In this document: positions 16,120-26,057 of the stretch, piece after piece | How positions within the stretch are numbered: position 1 is the stretch's first letter | How the letters are laid out: each line of letters opens with the position of its first letter | NCBI GenBank assembly: GCA_017303475.1 | Contig: JAFLBO010000010.1 | Coordinates: 62,001 to 126,000 of the forward strand | Reading direction: 5' to 3' | Origin: Chitinophagales bacterium | Lineage (GTDB): Bacteria > Bacteroidota > Bacteroidia > Chitinophagales > Saprospiraceae | DNA length: 64,000 bases | The notes under the pieces: model-generated | Told to the model about the DNA's origin: nothing | What the model saw: only the letters and a program-made list of their open reading frames with translations | Database searches by the model: none | Made by a program: the position numbers and the translations under genes

Positions 16120-17703
16120 ATGTCCAATTTCCTTTCCGAACTGAGTCGCCGGCGCACATTTGCTATTGTTGCCCACCCGGATGCCGGTAAAACTACCCTG
16201 ACTGAAAAACTGCTGCTTTTTGGCGGCGCCATTCAGACGGCGGGAGCTGTAAAAAGCAACAAGATAAAGAAGAGCACGGTTTCCGATTTCATGGAAATTG
16301 AGCGTCAGCGTGGTATCTCGGTGAGTACTTCGGTGATGGGATTTGAGTATCGGGATTTGCAAATCAACATTTTAGATACTCCGGGTCACGAAGATTTTGC
16401 GGAAGATACTTACCGCACACTTACGGCGGTGGACTCTGCCATTGTGGTAGTGGATGTGGCTAATGGTGTGGAAAAACAAACCGAAAAGCTCACCAAGGTG
16501 TGTCGGATGCGAGATACGCCGATGATCTTTTTTGTCAATAAGCTCGACCGTGAGGGCAGGGATGGGTTCGACTTGCTGGATGAAATTGAGCAGAAACTTG
16601 AAGTAAAGCTTTGTCCGCTTTCCTGGCCAATCGGGATGGGGCAGCGTTTCAAGGGTGTGTACAATTTATATGAGAAAAAGCTGGTGTTGTTCAACCCACA
16701 CGGCAAACAGGAAGACGAGGACATTATTGTTTTTGAGGATTTGAGTCACCCGGATCTGGAAAGGCACATTGGCGAGAGTGCAGCCCGGGAGTTGCGCGGC
16801 GAAGTTGAAGTACTGGAAACGGTTTATCCGGTATTCAACAAGCAGGATTATCTGGAGGGCAAGGTTTGCCCCATCTTTTTTGGATCGGCGGTGAATAATT
16901 TTGGCGTGAAAGAATTGCTTGATTGTTTTGTAGAAATTGCCCCTACCCCATTACCACGTTACACAGAAGAACGTTTGGTAAAGCCGGAGGAAGAGAAAAT
17001 GACTGGATTTGTGTTCAAGATTTTTGCCAATATGGATCCAAAGCACCGCGACAGGATTGCGTTTTTGCGGATTTGTTCCGGTAAATTTGAGCGTAATAAA
17101 AATTACCGGCATATCCGTTTGGAGCGGGAATTGAAATTCCCAAATCCAACCATGTTCATGGCATCCAAAAAAACCTTGCTGGAGGAAGCTTACCCGGGCG
17201 ATGTGGTAGGTTTGTATGATTCGGGCAATTTTAAAATTGGGGATACGTTAACAGAAGGTGAGTTGCTTCACTTTAAAGGCATCCCGGCCTTTTCACCGGA
17301 ACAATTCCGGTATGTGGAGAACGCTGATCCCCTTAAGGCCAAACAATTTGCCAAGGGGCTTGACCAGTTAATGGATGAAGGCGTAGCACAAATGTTTACC
17401 CGTAAAAGTGATGGACGACGGATTATCGGCACGGTGGGGCAATTGCAATTTGAGGTAATTCAACATCGTTTGGAGAGTGAATACAATGCAAAATGCCGTT
17501 ATGAGCCCGTCAATTTATACAAGGCCTGTTGGGTAAGCGCTGAAGATCCTAAAGACATGGCCGATTTTTTAGATCGCCGGAAACGGGATATTGCCATTGA
17601 CAGCGATGGAGAAACCGTATTTTTGGCAGAGACAGCCTGGATTCTCCAAACAGCGCAGGAAAACTTCCCAAAAATCAAATTTTCGTTTACCAGCGAAGGA
17701 TAA
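16120..17703 (+). CDS. prfC: Peptide chain release factor 3
   Basis: RF3 is a GTPase that removes RF1/RF2 from the ribosome after termination. The 527 residues have all G motifs: G1 HPDAGKTT (19-26), G2 near RQRGISVSTS, G3 DTPGHEDF and G4 NKLDREG. The domain III end region (PVNLYKACWVSAEDPKDMADF) is typical of RF3 rather than EF-G. Length is normal. The gene is divergent from the porP-like gene and stands alone. Confidence 0.96.
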   Translation: MSNFLSELSRRRTFAIVAHPDAGKTTLTEKLLLFGGAIQTAGAVKSNKIKKSTVSDFMEIERQRGISVSTSVMGFEYRDLQINILDTPGHEDFAEDTYRTLTAVDSAIVVVDVANGVEKQTEKLTKVCRMRDTPMIFFVNKLDREGRDGFDLLDEIEQKLEVKLCPLSWPIGMGQRFKGVYNLYEKKLVLFNPHGKQEDEDIIVFEDLSHPDLERHIGESAARELRGEVEVLETVYPVFNKQDYLEGKVCPIFFGSAVNNFGVKELLDCFVEIAPTPLPRYTEERLVKPEEEKMTGFVFKIFANMDPKHRDRIAFLRICSGKFERNKNYRHIRLERELKFPNPTMFMASKKTLLEEAYPGDVVGLYDSGNFKIGDTLTEGELLHFKGIPAFSPEQFRYVENADPLKAKQFAKGLDQLMDEGVAQMFTRKSDGRRIIGTVGQLQFEVIQHRLESEYNAKCRYEPVNLYKACWVSAEDPKDMADFLDRRKRDIAIDSDGETVFLAETAWILQTAQENFPKIKFSFTSEG

Positions 17704-18027
17704 CGGCTTCAAAAAATTTACTATTTGAAAGCTTCACGTCGCTAAATTTGCCCAAGTGACAAAAATCCGACACTTTTTGTGCGCGATTTTTGCTGTACTC
17801 AGGAAGCGAATTAGCCGTGTGCTGTATCTTTCTGTCTCAAAAGCTACTCACCGTAACCATTTCGCCGAGTCTGTAGGTTGCTGCCATTGCCGCAAACACC
17901 CTAAGTTTCATCCCACGGCGCCTGGTCACTACAGATTTTCTCTTTAATCCTTGCAGCGTCCCCCATTAATCTTGGATGGCGACGACCGATTTACATGTTT
18001 TTTTTATTCACCAAACTCATTTACTCC
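17704..18027. other. Upstream region of the giant repeat protein
   Basis: About 320 bp without convincing coding content. A 63-codon frame (17756-17947) starts at GTG, is Cys/His/Arg-rich and resembles no family I know. TAAATTTG (17743-17750) matches the -7 box, with TTTG at 17724-17727 only 15 nt before it; if used, the leader would be about 270 nt. No terminator for prfC was evident. Confidence 0.5.
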
Positions 18028-21000
18028 ATGCGTTTAGCATCCTTTTTGCCGATGCTTCTGCTCGCGTTTAGCATTCCCGTCGCGGCGCAGAACTGTCAAA
18101 TCTTTGATCTGACGGCCACAGTGGTCCAGGTCAACCCGATTAACTGTCAGTTTTTCATTTCTCTCGATTTTGAGTTCAATGCTACCAGCAACCAATTCAC
18201 AGTCAATGGAAATGGAACCAACTACGGGCTGTTCACCTACAACCAGGTGCCTTTGGTACTTGGGCCTTTCAATGGCAATCCCAACACCCCTACCCAACTC
18301 GAATTTGTGGTCAGGGATGCTATTTTCCCGGATTGTGTGGACGAAGTGGTGATCAATGTGCCACCCTGTAATAACCAGGGTATTTGCAACATTGAGAACC
18401 TGATTGTAGCACCAGGCGTTTGCGATCCATTAGGTTTAACCTATTCACTGCTGGTAAATTTCCAGGTTTCCGGGTTAGGTATCGGCAATTCCTTTGAAGT
18501 TTTTGCTGCCAATGGCGTTTCCCTTGGCGTTTTCCCGATTGCTGCCTTGCCGCTCCAAATTCCGGCCTTCCCAGCCAGCGGCAACCTGACAGATGTCATT
18601 AAAGTGTGCATTAGCAATCAGCCTGATTGCTGTGAAGAACTGGTATTTGATGCTCCTCCATGTGCCAATGGCGGTTGTAATATTGTTGATCTGAATGTAC
18701 TTCCGGGTGTGTGTACTTCCGACAGTACCTACAAGCTCACCTTTGACTTTGAAATTTTGGGCGGCATTGGCGCCGATTCCTTTGTTGTATGGAATAATGG
18801 CCAGTTAGCCGGCATGTTCAGCTTGAATCAATTGCCTCTTACACAGGAGGTACATTGGAATGGCGGCAACCACGATGAGATCAAGATTTGTGTATCCAAT
18901 ATCAATATTGTTTGTTGCAAAACCATTGAGTACCAGGTGCCGACCTGCTTGTTCGGGCCACCTTGCGGCATCAATGATCTGGTGATTAAAACAGATGGTT
19001 GCCCTACGGACAGTACGTTTAGAGCTATTTTGAATTTTGGTGTGAATGACACCACTGCAGTAGATTCTTTCGACCTATGGTTAAACGGAGCCTACTGGGG
19101 ACAGTTTGGCATGAACCAATTGCCTTTAGCTATCGACAGTTTCCCCTGGAACAACCTGATTTTCAGTCATATCAAGGTTTGCACCGGAAATGACCCTGGC
19201 TGTTGCAAGGAGCTGCAATTCCTGAATCCGGCTTGCTTGCCTTATGATCCTTGTGAAATAAAGAATATCTTCCTGCAAACCGGCGCTTGTACTTCTGACA
19301 GTACATACAAAATAGTAGTTAACTTTAATGGCACTAACCCGGGCGATGGGTTATTCACCCTGTCGCTTGGCGGCAACCTGATCGACACATTCCCGTTGAC
19401 CGCTTTGCCATTATCCCTCGAAGTGCCCTGGAACGGCCAACCTGGCGATTTCATTCAGATTTGTGTTCTTGATTCCAATGCCATACCAGGCACACCTGGT
19501 TGCTGCGGGATCAAACAGTTTGTGGTGCCTAACTGCCTGTTCCCCTGCAAAATTGTGGATGTAAGCTTTGATCCGGGCGATTGTAATCCGAACGGCACCT
19601 ACAACCTGTTCCTGGATTTCGAAACCCTGAATGCAACGAGCGACTCCTTTAATTTGTGGGCCAATGGTCAGTTCATGGGCCAGTTCCCATTGAGTGGTTT
19701 GCCGCTCAATCTGACGAATGTTCCAGACAACGGCAATGCAATTGATGTGATCAAAATTTGCCTGACCGGCAATGATGATTGCTGCAAAACCATTGAATTC
19801 CAAGGGCCAAACTGCAACCCAAACTGCGAAATCTTTGATTTGGCTGTTGATCCGGGCGATTGCAATCCAGTAGACAATGTGTACCAGCTTCACATCAATT
19901 TCCAGGTACAAAATCCGGGAAGCGACTCCTTCGAAGTTTGGGGTAATGGACAATATCTTGGTCTGTTTGCGCTAAGCGATCTGCCTCTGAACCTGTTCAA
20001 CATGCCATCCAATGGCAATGCCATCGATGTGATCAAGGTTTGCATTCAGGGCAATCCTGACTGCTGCCGCACCATCGAGTTCCAGGGACCAAATTGCAAT
20101 ACTCCTTGCGAGATCTTTGATTTGGTAGTTGATCCAGGCGCCTGCGACTCCAGTGGCAACTCCTATGTGTTGAAACTCAACTTCCAGGTGCAAAATCCGG
20201 GAAGTGACTCTTTTGAAGTTTGGGGCAATGGCCAATATTTGGGTGTATTTGCGCTCAATAGTCTGCCATTGAGCATCAATATGCCTTCCAACGGCAATGC
20301 CATTGACGTAATCAAAGTATGCATTCAGGGTCACCCTGACTGCTGCCGTGCCATTGAATTCCAGGGCCCCAACTGTGGTGCGCCATGTGCTATTTTTGAT
20401 GTCGTAGTGACCCCTGGCGCCTGCAATCCGAACGACGATAGTTATTCGCTCACGGTTGATTTTGATGTAGTTAACCCGGGCAACGCGCTGTTTGAAGTTT
20501 GGGGTAACGGACAATACCTGGGCCTGTTCCCATTGGCTGGTTTGCCATTGGTGATCCCGAACTTCCCGAACAACGGAAACGCTATTGATGTGATTAAAAT
20601 TTGCATCAATGACCACCCTGATTGTTGCAAAACAGTTGAGTTCCAGGGACCAAACTGCGATTTACCTTGTGAAATTTTCGACCTGGGCGTTGACACCGGT
20701 GATTGCCATCCTGCCGACAGCACTTACGAGGTTTGGGTGAATTTCCAGGTACAAAATCCGCCAAGTCAGATCTTCAGCTTGTGGACCAACGGACAATTCC
20801 TGGGCAACTTCAACCTCAACCAGCTGCCACTTTATATTCCTGATTTCCAATGGGATGGCGCTGGACCAAACGATGTGATAAAGGTATGTATGGTGAGCAC
20901 TAACGGCTCTTTGGGCTGCTGCAAAACCATCGAATTCCCAACACCAAACTGCTTCCAGGGCAACTGTGACATCAATGACCTGCATGTGGAAATTGGTGAT

Positions 21001-22689
21001 TGCACCAGCGACAGCACCTATCAGGTTTGGGTGAATTTCAACGTGGTGAATCCTCCGGCCAACACTTTTGGTTTGTGGGCCAACGGACAATTCTTTGGCA
21101 TATTCAACATCAACGCGTTGCCGCTTCCAATTCAGTTCTTCCCATGGGATGGTGGACAGGGCGATTTCCTCAAAGTTTGCTTTACCAATGCTCCTGGTGG
21201 GCAGGGATCTTGCTGTGCTGAAATTGACTGGCAGGTACCAAACTGTCTGTTTAATACACCTTGCGACATCTTTGACCTAACAGTAACACCCGGGCAGTGC
21301 AATCCGAACACCGGAACCTACCCGTTGACCATTGATTTTGAGGCAAACAATCCAGGTAACGACTTCTTCGAGGTGTGGGTAAATGGTGTGTTCTACGGTA
21401 CGCATTTGCTCAGCACTTTGCCTTTTACCATTCCAAATGTGGCCTCAAATGGTAATCTGGCGGATGAAATCAAAGTATGCATCAATGACCACCCTGATTG
21501 CTGCCAAACGCTGGTTTACCAGGGTCCAAACTGTAATGTAGTTGGCAACTGTGAAATTTTCAATGTGGTGGTTGATCCGGGCAACTGTAACCCGGCAGCA
21601 ACCGGATATGAGCTACATCTGGATTTTGATGTAGTGAATCCGGGCAGCCAGTTCTTTGATGTTTGGGGCAATAATATATTCCTGGGAACCTTCCCGTTGG
21701 CTAACCTGCCACTGGTGATTCCGAACTTCCCGAATAATGGTCCGGCAATTGATATCATCAAGATCTGCATCCAAAATGATCCAAACTGCTGCAAAACCAT
21801 CGACTTTGTTGGTACAGATTGTGGTGGCGGTCTGCCTTGTGACATCTTCGATCTGGTAGTTTCGACGGATGATTGTACTTCCGACAGCACCTATCAGGTG
21901 AAAATTGACTTTGAGGTATCTAATCAGCTCAGCGACTTGTTCCAGGTTTGGGCCAATGGTCAGCTTATTGGCCAGTTCAATCTGAACCAATTGCCATTGG
22001 TAATCCAGGATTTCCCATGGGATGGTGGCAATACAGACAACATAAAGATCTGTATGGTAGCCAATATACCTGGTTTGCCACTTTGCTGCATTGACCGCAC
22101 TTTCCAGGTTCCGGATTGTTTGGGTAATGATGATTGCCACATTTATGACCTGGTGGTAGTGCGCACGCCTTGTCTTTGCGGACAGTTCTTTGTGGCTTTG
22201 ACCTTCCAGCATGAAAATGGTGGTGCAGGCGGCTTTGATATCGTAGGCAATGGCAACAATTACGGCAATTTCCCATACGATACGCTTCAGCCAATTATTC
22301 TTGGCCCATTCCCTGGCGATGGCACTACCATGTACGAATTTGCAGTAGTGGATCATGACCATCCGGATCTTTGCGGAGATGATTTCAACCTGGGTAAGGT
22401 AGAGTGTCAGTCTCCTGTGGTAGATCCTGGTGCAGGAAATGCCATGCTGACTTTGTCGCCCAACCCAACCAGCAACTGGCTCAACGTGACTGCGTTGCTG
22501 GAAAATGGCGCAGGCATTGGTCAGGCCACCGTGGAAGTGTATGCCGCTGATGGACGTTTGGCTATGTCGAACACCGTAAGTAATGGCGCAAATTTCCAAC
22601 TAGATGTAACCAACCTTCCGGCAGGCATGTACCGTCTGGTACTGAAGTCGGATACCGGTCGTCTGGAAGGCACGTTTGCCAAACAATAG
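18028..22689 (+). CDS. Giant cysteine-rich repeat surface protein with T9SS sorting domain
   Basis: 1553 residues from the ATG at 18028, chosen because it opens a signal peptide (MRLASFLPMLLLAFSIPVAA). The body is 15 tandem repeats of about 90-105 residues. Thirteen inner repeats share C-[ED]-IFDLxVxPGxC near their start, VWxNGQxxGxFxLxxLPL in the middle and IKVC ... CCKTIEFxxPNC at the end, six Cys each. The first and last repeats are a second type without the CC pair but alike each other (GNGxNYGxFxY, LGPFxG). A T9SS type-A domain closes the protein (LSPNPTSNWLNVTA ... LPAGMYRLVL). It is probably a disulfide-stabilised surface adhesin or filament. I know no named family for the repeat. Confidence 0.9.
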   Translation: MRLASFLPMLLLAFSIPVAAQNCQIFDLTATVVQVNPINCQFFISLDFEFNATSNQFTVNGNGTNYGLFTYNQVPLVLGPFNGNPNTPTQLEFVVRDAIFPDCVDEVVINVPPCNNQGICNIENLIVAPGVCDPLGLTYSLLVNFQVSGLGIGNSFEVFAANGVSLGVFPIAALPLQIPAFPASGNLTDVIKVCISNQPDCCEELVFDAPPCANGGCNIVDLNVLPGVCTSDSTYKLTFDFEILGGIGADSFVVWNNGQLAGMFSLNQLPLTQEVHWNGGNHDEIKICVSNINIVCCKTIEYQVPTCLFGPPCGINDLVIKTDGCPTDSTFRAILNFGVNDTTAVDSFDLWLNGAYWGQFGMNQLPLAIDSFPWNNLIFSHIKVCTGNDPGCCKELQFLNPACLPYDPCEIKNIFLQTGACTSDSTYKIVVNFNGTNPGDGLFTLSLGGNLIDTFPLTALPLSLEVPWNGQPGDFIQICVLDSNAIPGTPGCCGIKQFVVPNCLFPCKIVDVSFDPGDCNPNGTYNLFLDFETLNATSDSFNLWANGQFMGQFPLSGLPLNLTNVPDNGNAIDVIKICLTGNDDCCKTIEFQGPNCNPNCEIFDLAVDPGDCNPVDNVYQLHINFQVQNPGSDSFEVWGNGQYLGLFALSDLPLNLFNMPSNGNAIDVIKVCIQGNPDCCRTIEFQGPNCNTPCEIFDLVVDPGACDSSGNSYVLKLNFQVQNPGSDSFEVWGNGQYLGVFALNSLPLSINMPSNGNAIDVIKVCIQGHPDCCRAIEFQGPNCGAPCAIFDVVVTPGACNPNDDSYSLTVDFDVVNPGNALFEVWGNGQYLGLFPLAGLPLVIPNFPNNGNAIDVIKICINDHPDCCKTVEFQGPNCDLPCEIFDLGVDTGDCHPADSTYEVWVNFQVQNPPSQIFSLWTNGQFLGNFNLNQLPLYIPDFQWDGAGPNDVIKVCMVSTNGSLGCCKTIEFPTPNCFQGNCDINDLHVEIGDCTSDSTYQVWVNFNVVNPPANTFGLWANGQFFGIFNINALPLPIQFFPWDGGQGDFLKVCFTNAPGGQGSCCAEIDWQVPNCLFNTPCDIFDLTVTPGQCNPNTGTYPLTIDFEANNPGNDFFEVWVNGVFYGTHLLSTLPFTIPNVASNGNLADEIKVCINDHPDCCQTLVYQGPNCNVVGNCEIFNVVVDPGNCNPAATGYELHLDFDVVNPGSQFFDVWGNNIFLGTFPLANLPLVIPNFPNNGPAIDIIKICIQNDPNCCKTIDFVGTDCGGGLPCDIFDLVVSTDDCTSDSTYQVKIDFEVSNQLSDLFQVWANGQLIGQFNLNQLPLVIQDFPWDGGNTDNIKICMVANIPGLPLCCIDRTFQVPDCLGNDDCHIYDLVVVRTPCLCGQFFVALTFQHENGGAGGFDIVGNGNNYGNFPYDTLQPIILGPFPGDGTTMYEFAVVDHDHPDLCGDDFNLGKVECQSPVVDPGAGNAMLTLSPNPTSNWLNVTALLENGAGIGQATVEVYAADGRLAMSNTVSNGANFQLDVTNLPAGMYRLVLKSDTGRLEGTFAKQ
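18094..22407 (+). repeat. Fifteen tandem Cys-rich repeat units within the giant gene
   Basis: Units are about 270-315 bp. Inner units about 19550-20670 are also alike at DNA level: short stretches around AAAATCCGGGAAG and GAAGTTTGGGG recur almost unchanged, pointing to recent duplication or gene conversion. Outer units have diverged more. Confidence 0.85.
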
Positions 22690-22709
22690 ACAGCACTGAT
22701 TGATTTTTC

Positions 22710-22748
22710 AGCGCGGCATGGGATCCTCCTGTGCCGCGCTTTTTTTTT
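22710..22748 (+). terminator. Terminator of the giant repeat gene
   Basis: Arms AGCGCGGCA (22710-22718) and TGCCGCGCT (22732-22740) are followed by eight further T residues. A classical intrinsic terminator 20 bp after the stop codon. Confidence 0.93.
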
Positions 22749-22835
22749 GCTGAAAACTGCCACTTTTAAAAGAATTTTCAGCGAGTGCATGGGATTAGCC
22801 TATTTTCGTTCCCACAAAACAACCTTTTTTATCAT

Positions 22836-25800
22836 ATGAACCATAAACACTTACTACTTTGCCTGAGCTTTGTTTTCGGGCTGCTTTCAGCACTTTCTGC
22901 CCAGCAAAAGGGTATTTCCAATCAGTTTTTAATCAAAAAGTATCAGTTTTACCGGAATACATCTACGGAATTAACGCCTGACAGGTATTTTGGGATGATG
23001 GCTGATCAAATGTATTTGGCCGCTGATTCAAAAATGGTGTTAGAAGAAAGCATTGATGGCCAGCATGGTGTTAAACACCACCGCTATCGGCAGGTGCATC
23101 AAGGCGTTCCGGTTTTTGGCAGCACCTACATATTACATGAAAAGGACGGCAAAGTAACCCACGCTACCGGGCGTTATACGCCACAAATTTCGGTGTCTGT
23201 TAAACCGGGTATAGATGAAGCTACCGCTATTGCCTTGGCAAAAAAGGCCATGAAAGCAAATCGGTATAACGATAAGCTCATTACTGCCACGCTGATGCTT
23301 GTGGATCCGGCATTCCCCCAAATCTCTGAAAACACCAGGCTGGCTTATCAGATAGATTTGGTTTCCACAGACCCTGCCAACAAGCACCGTTATTTTGTAG
23401 ACGCCCAAGCAGGCAAAATACTGTGTGATTTCCCATTAATTCTGCAACACGGCGTACCCAGCACCGCGCAAACCAAGTATTACGGCGTTCAAAACATCAT
23501 CTCCGATTCTATTGCACCTCAGGAATTCATTCTTAGGGACCCAACCCGTGGTGGCGGCATTTTTATTTACCATGATAATGGCGATGATTTCACTAATAAC
23601 AGTTCAAATTGGAACCTGACTAATGTTGCTATGGATGAAGTGGCGCTGGATGCTCACTATTGCACACAGGAATATTATGATTTAATGTTGGACGCTTTTG
23701 ACTGGGAGGGCCAGGATGGGCAAGGTCAAGCCTTGAAGGTACGGGTACATGTTGGTGGGCCGGGATTTGTGAACGCTTATTGGGATGGGGAATACTCCAA
23801 CTATGGAGACGGAGACTGTAATTACGGACCACTCACTACCCTCGAAGTAGTTGGACACGAGTTTACGCATGGCATGATAGATTTCACTTCCCAACTGGTT
23901 TACGACGGCGAATCAGGGGCTATAAATGAATGCATGGCAGATATTTTTGGCAAGTACCTGGAATATAAAACTGCTCCGGCACATCATGATTGGGCATTAG
24001 GGCATAGTTTTATCATTAATCCGGATTCCAAGCCATTCCGACAAATGGACGACCCGGGCAGTCTGGGTATGCCGGCTATGTACAATGGCCAAAACTGGGA
24101 TAGTGAAAACGGTGTGCACACCAATTCAGCCCTGGGCAATCTTTGGTATACCATGATCATTGATGGCAGGCAGGGAGTAAACGAAGCAGGGGTGGCTTAT
24201 CAGGTAGCCAGCCTGGGCTTTGATAAAGCGGCACAAATTGCCTTTTTAACCAATCGTGCCTATTTGACGGAGAGTTCGGACTATAATGCGTTCTACCAGT
24301 ATTCTGTGGCAGCAGCCGAAGAACTATATGGAGCCGGATCTGTAGAGGTTAACGCTGTAAAAGAGGCCTGGAAAGCCGTAGGACTGCCTTCAGCTCCACT
24401 GAATGAATTCGATTTGGCGGTGCAAGGAGAGGATGGTTGGGATAACACCGTATGCGGTATAGGAGGGTTCGTGCCTGTTAAAGTCAAGGTCATTAACAAA
24501 AGTACCACCCCTTATGATCCTTCACAGGGCGCCAGTGTAACGTTGTCCAGCTTTAGTGCCAACCAAAATTTCACTATCCAGCTTACCGAACCCATTGGCC
24601 CGGGTGAAACATATACCATCGAAGTGCAGAACTGGCTGGAAAGTAACAGCGCCGGAACCATCTTCGTTGATATTACACTGGACGTTTCGGATAACAATTT
24701 TCTCAATAATTTCTCCAGTGGTTATTACAACATACTGGAGTATGAGTATGATGATTTGTCGTTGTTTACCTTTCCTTTAGATCCTGATTGTTTTGCAGAA
24801 TCTATTGAAATGGCCTTTTTTATCAACAATAACAGTTGCAATCCTTTGCCTGCAGGCACAGAAATGTCTGTTTCGATAAAAAATGAGCAAGGAGCTCAGA
24901 TTTGGTCTGCACCTTACGTAAACCAAAACGATATTCCAGCCGGAACTACAGTTTACACCACTTACACCATTCCAATTTTCACGGGTCTGCTGACCTTTAC
25001 CCTGACACACGCCAACGATCCGAATTTGCTAAATAACGAATATACTGATCAAACCAGCTCTTTTTATTTGCCCATAGTTGGTAATTACATCAATGATTTT
25101 GAGTTGAATAATGGCCAGGACAATTACCTTGATCTGGCGTTTGTGGGCGGGGCAGGAACTATATACCCGTTTCAAAACAGTCAGTTTTTGGGCAGTACAG
25201 GGTCAGAGTCAGACGAAAACCTGGTAGAACGTTGTCCGGATCCTTTGAGTGCTTTTAATCAGTCTTATAGTACGAGTATAAACGCTGGAATCAAAGCTTG
25301 TGTAGACATGACCGGATCTCCTAATCCTGGATTGAGTTTTGATCTGGCCATGTTCCGGAACAATGTGGCTGCTGCAGAAGGCTTCCAATACAGCAGCATG
25401 TTGCAGGCTAAATGGGAAGGCAACCAAACAGGCCAGGAAATCTTTTACGGTCAACCGGAAGGCTTTGTTGAATCCAAGAACATTCCACTCCCGGCAAATT
25501 TTAAAGGTTCCATCACGCTGAGATTTTATACTGAAATTGGCAATTGGGTTTTAGAGCCATCTTCCCTGGCTAATGACGATGTGCTGCTATTGGATAATTT
25601 CCGTTTGAGCACTGTGGTAAGCACCAACAATCCAAAGGAGCAGCCTGTGATACAAATGTTCCCCAATCCTGCACAGGATCAGGTACGTATTCAAACTGAA
25701 TTGGACATGAGTCAGATTCAACTGCAGGATATGCAAGGACGCACACTCCGCTCTATTTCCGTGCAAAACAACCTGTACGATCTGCAACTCAATGACCTGG

Positions 25801-25874
25801 CCAAGGGCATTTACTTTGTGACCATAAACATGGAAAACGGGGCTCAGGTTACTCAAAAATTAGTCAGAATGTAA
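22836..25874 (+). CDS. M4 (thermolysin-like) metallopeptidase, T9SS-secreted, copy 1
   Basis: 1012 residues from the ATG at 22836, which begins a signal peptide (MNHKHLLLCLSFVFGLLSAL). A propeptide with FTP and PepSY parts (about 25-215) precedes the M4 catalytic domain (about 230-530). Zinc and catalytic residues are visible: HEFTH with His341, Glu342 and His345; Glu365 in GESGAINE; the substrate-side His in ENGVHTNSALGN. A long beta-rich region of unknown fold follows (about 535-930), then a T9SS sorting domain (MFPNPAQDQVRIQ ... LAKGIYFVTI). It is an extracellular protease, probably for nutrient protein degradation or processing of surface proteins. It is followed by a paralogue. Confidence 0.93.
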   Translation: MNHKHLLLCLSFVFGLLSALSAQQKGISNQFLIKKYQFYRNTSTELTPDRYFGMMADQMYLAADSKMVLEESIDGQHGVKHHRYRQVHQGVPVFGSTYILHEKDGKVTHATGRYTPQISVSVKPGIDEATAIALAKKAMKANRYNDKLITATLMLVDPAFPQISENTRLAYQIDLVSTDPANKHRYFVDAQAGKILCDFPLILQHGVPSTAQTKYYGVQNIISDSIAPQEFILRDPTRGGGIFIYHDNGDDFTNNSSNWNLTNVAMDEVALDAHYCTQEYYDLMLDAFDWEGQDGQGQALKVRVHVGGPGFVNAYWDGEYSNYGDGDCNYGPLTTLEVVGHEFTHGMIDFTSQLVYDGESGAINECMADIFGKYLEYKTAPAHHDWALGHSFIINPDSKPFRQMDDPGSLGMPAMYNGQNWDSENGVHTNSALGNLWYTMIIDGRQGVNEAGVAYQVASLGFDKAAQIAFLTNRAYLTESSDYNAFYQYSVAAAEELYGAGSVEVNAVKEAWKAVGLPSAPLNEFDLAVQGEDGWDNTVCGIGGFVPVKVKVINKSTTPYDPSQGASVTLSSFSANQNFTIQLTEPIGPGETYTIEVQNWLESNSAGTIFVDITLDVSDNNFLNNFSSGYYNILEYEYDDLSLFTFPLDPDCFAESIEMAFFINNNSCNPLPAGTEMSVSIKNEQGAQIWSAPYVNQNDIPAGTTVYTTYTIPIFTGLLTFTLTHANDPNLLNNEYTDQTSSFYLPIVGNYINDFELNNGQDNYLDLAFVGGAGTIYPFQNSQFLGSTGSESDENLVERCPDPLSAFNQSYSTSINAGIKACVDMTGSPNPGLSFDLAMFRNNVAAAEGFQYSSMLQAKWEGNQTGQEIFYGQPEGFVESKNIPLPANFKGSITLRFYTEIGNWVLEPSSLANDDVLLLDNFRLSTVVSTNNPKEQPVIQMFPNPAQDQVRIQTELDMSQIQLQDMQGRTLRSISVQNNLYDLQLNDLAKGIYFVTINMENGAQVTQKLVRM

Positions 25875-25920
25875 CGGGGAAAAGTCGGAAGAATACGAAA
25901 GCGCTAAGGTTCTTTCAAAA

Positions 25921-25949
25921 AAGGGGTGGCTTGATCCAAGCCACCCCTT
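25921..25949 (+). terminator. Terminator of M4 peptidase copy 1
   Basis: Perfect 12-bp arms AAGGGGTGGCTT and AAGCCACCCCTT around a 5-nt loop, followed by CGTCTTTTG. It separates the two M4 genes into distinct transcripts. Confidence 0.9.
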
Positions 25950-26057
25950 CGTCTTTTGCCCAGGTAATAAAGCAAATCCGATCTTTAGGAATATTATTCA
26001 TATATTAAGCAACCTAAAGCCGATAGAATGTTCCAACATAGAAACTACTTAAAGAAT

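Noticed and set aside
17756..17947. 63-codon Cys/His-containing frame upstream of the giant gene
   Set aside because: GTG start, no family resemblance and no codon-bias support. It could be a leader peptide but cannot be supported.
18028..22689. Long antisense frames across the giant repeat gene (up to about 330 codons)
   Set aside because: They recur in each repeat as mirror images of the real frame and lack starts, signals or conserved motifs.
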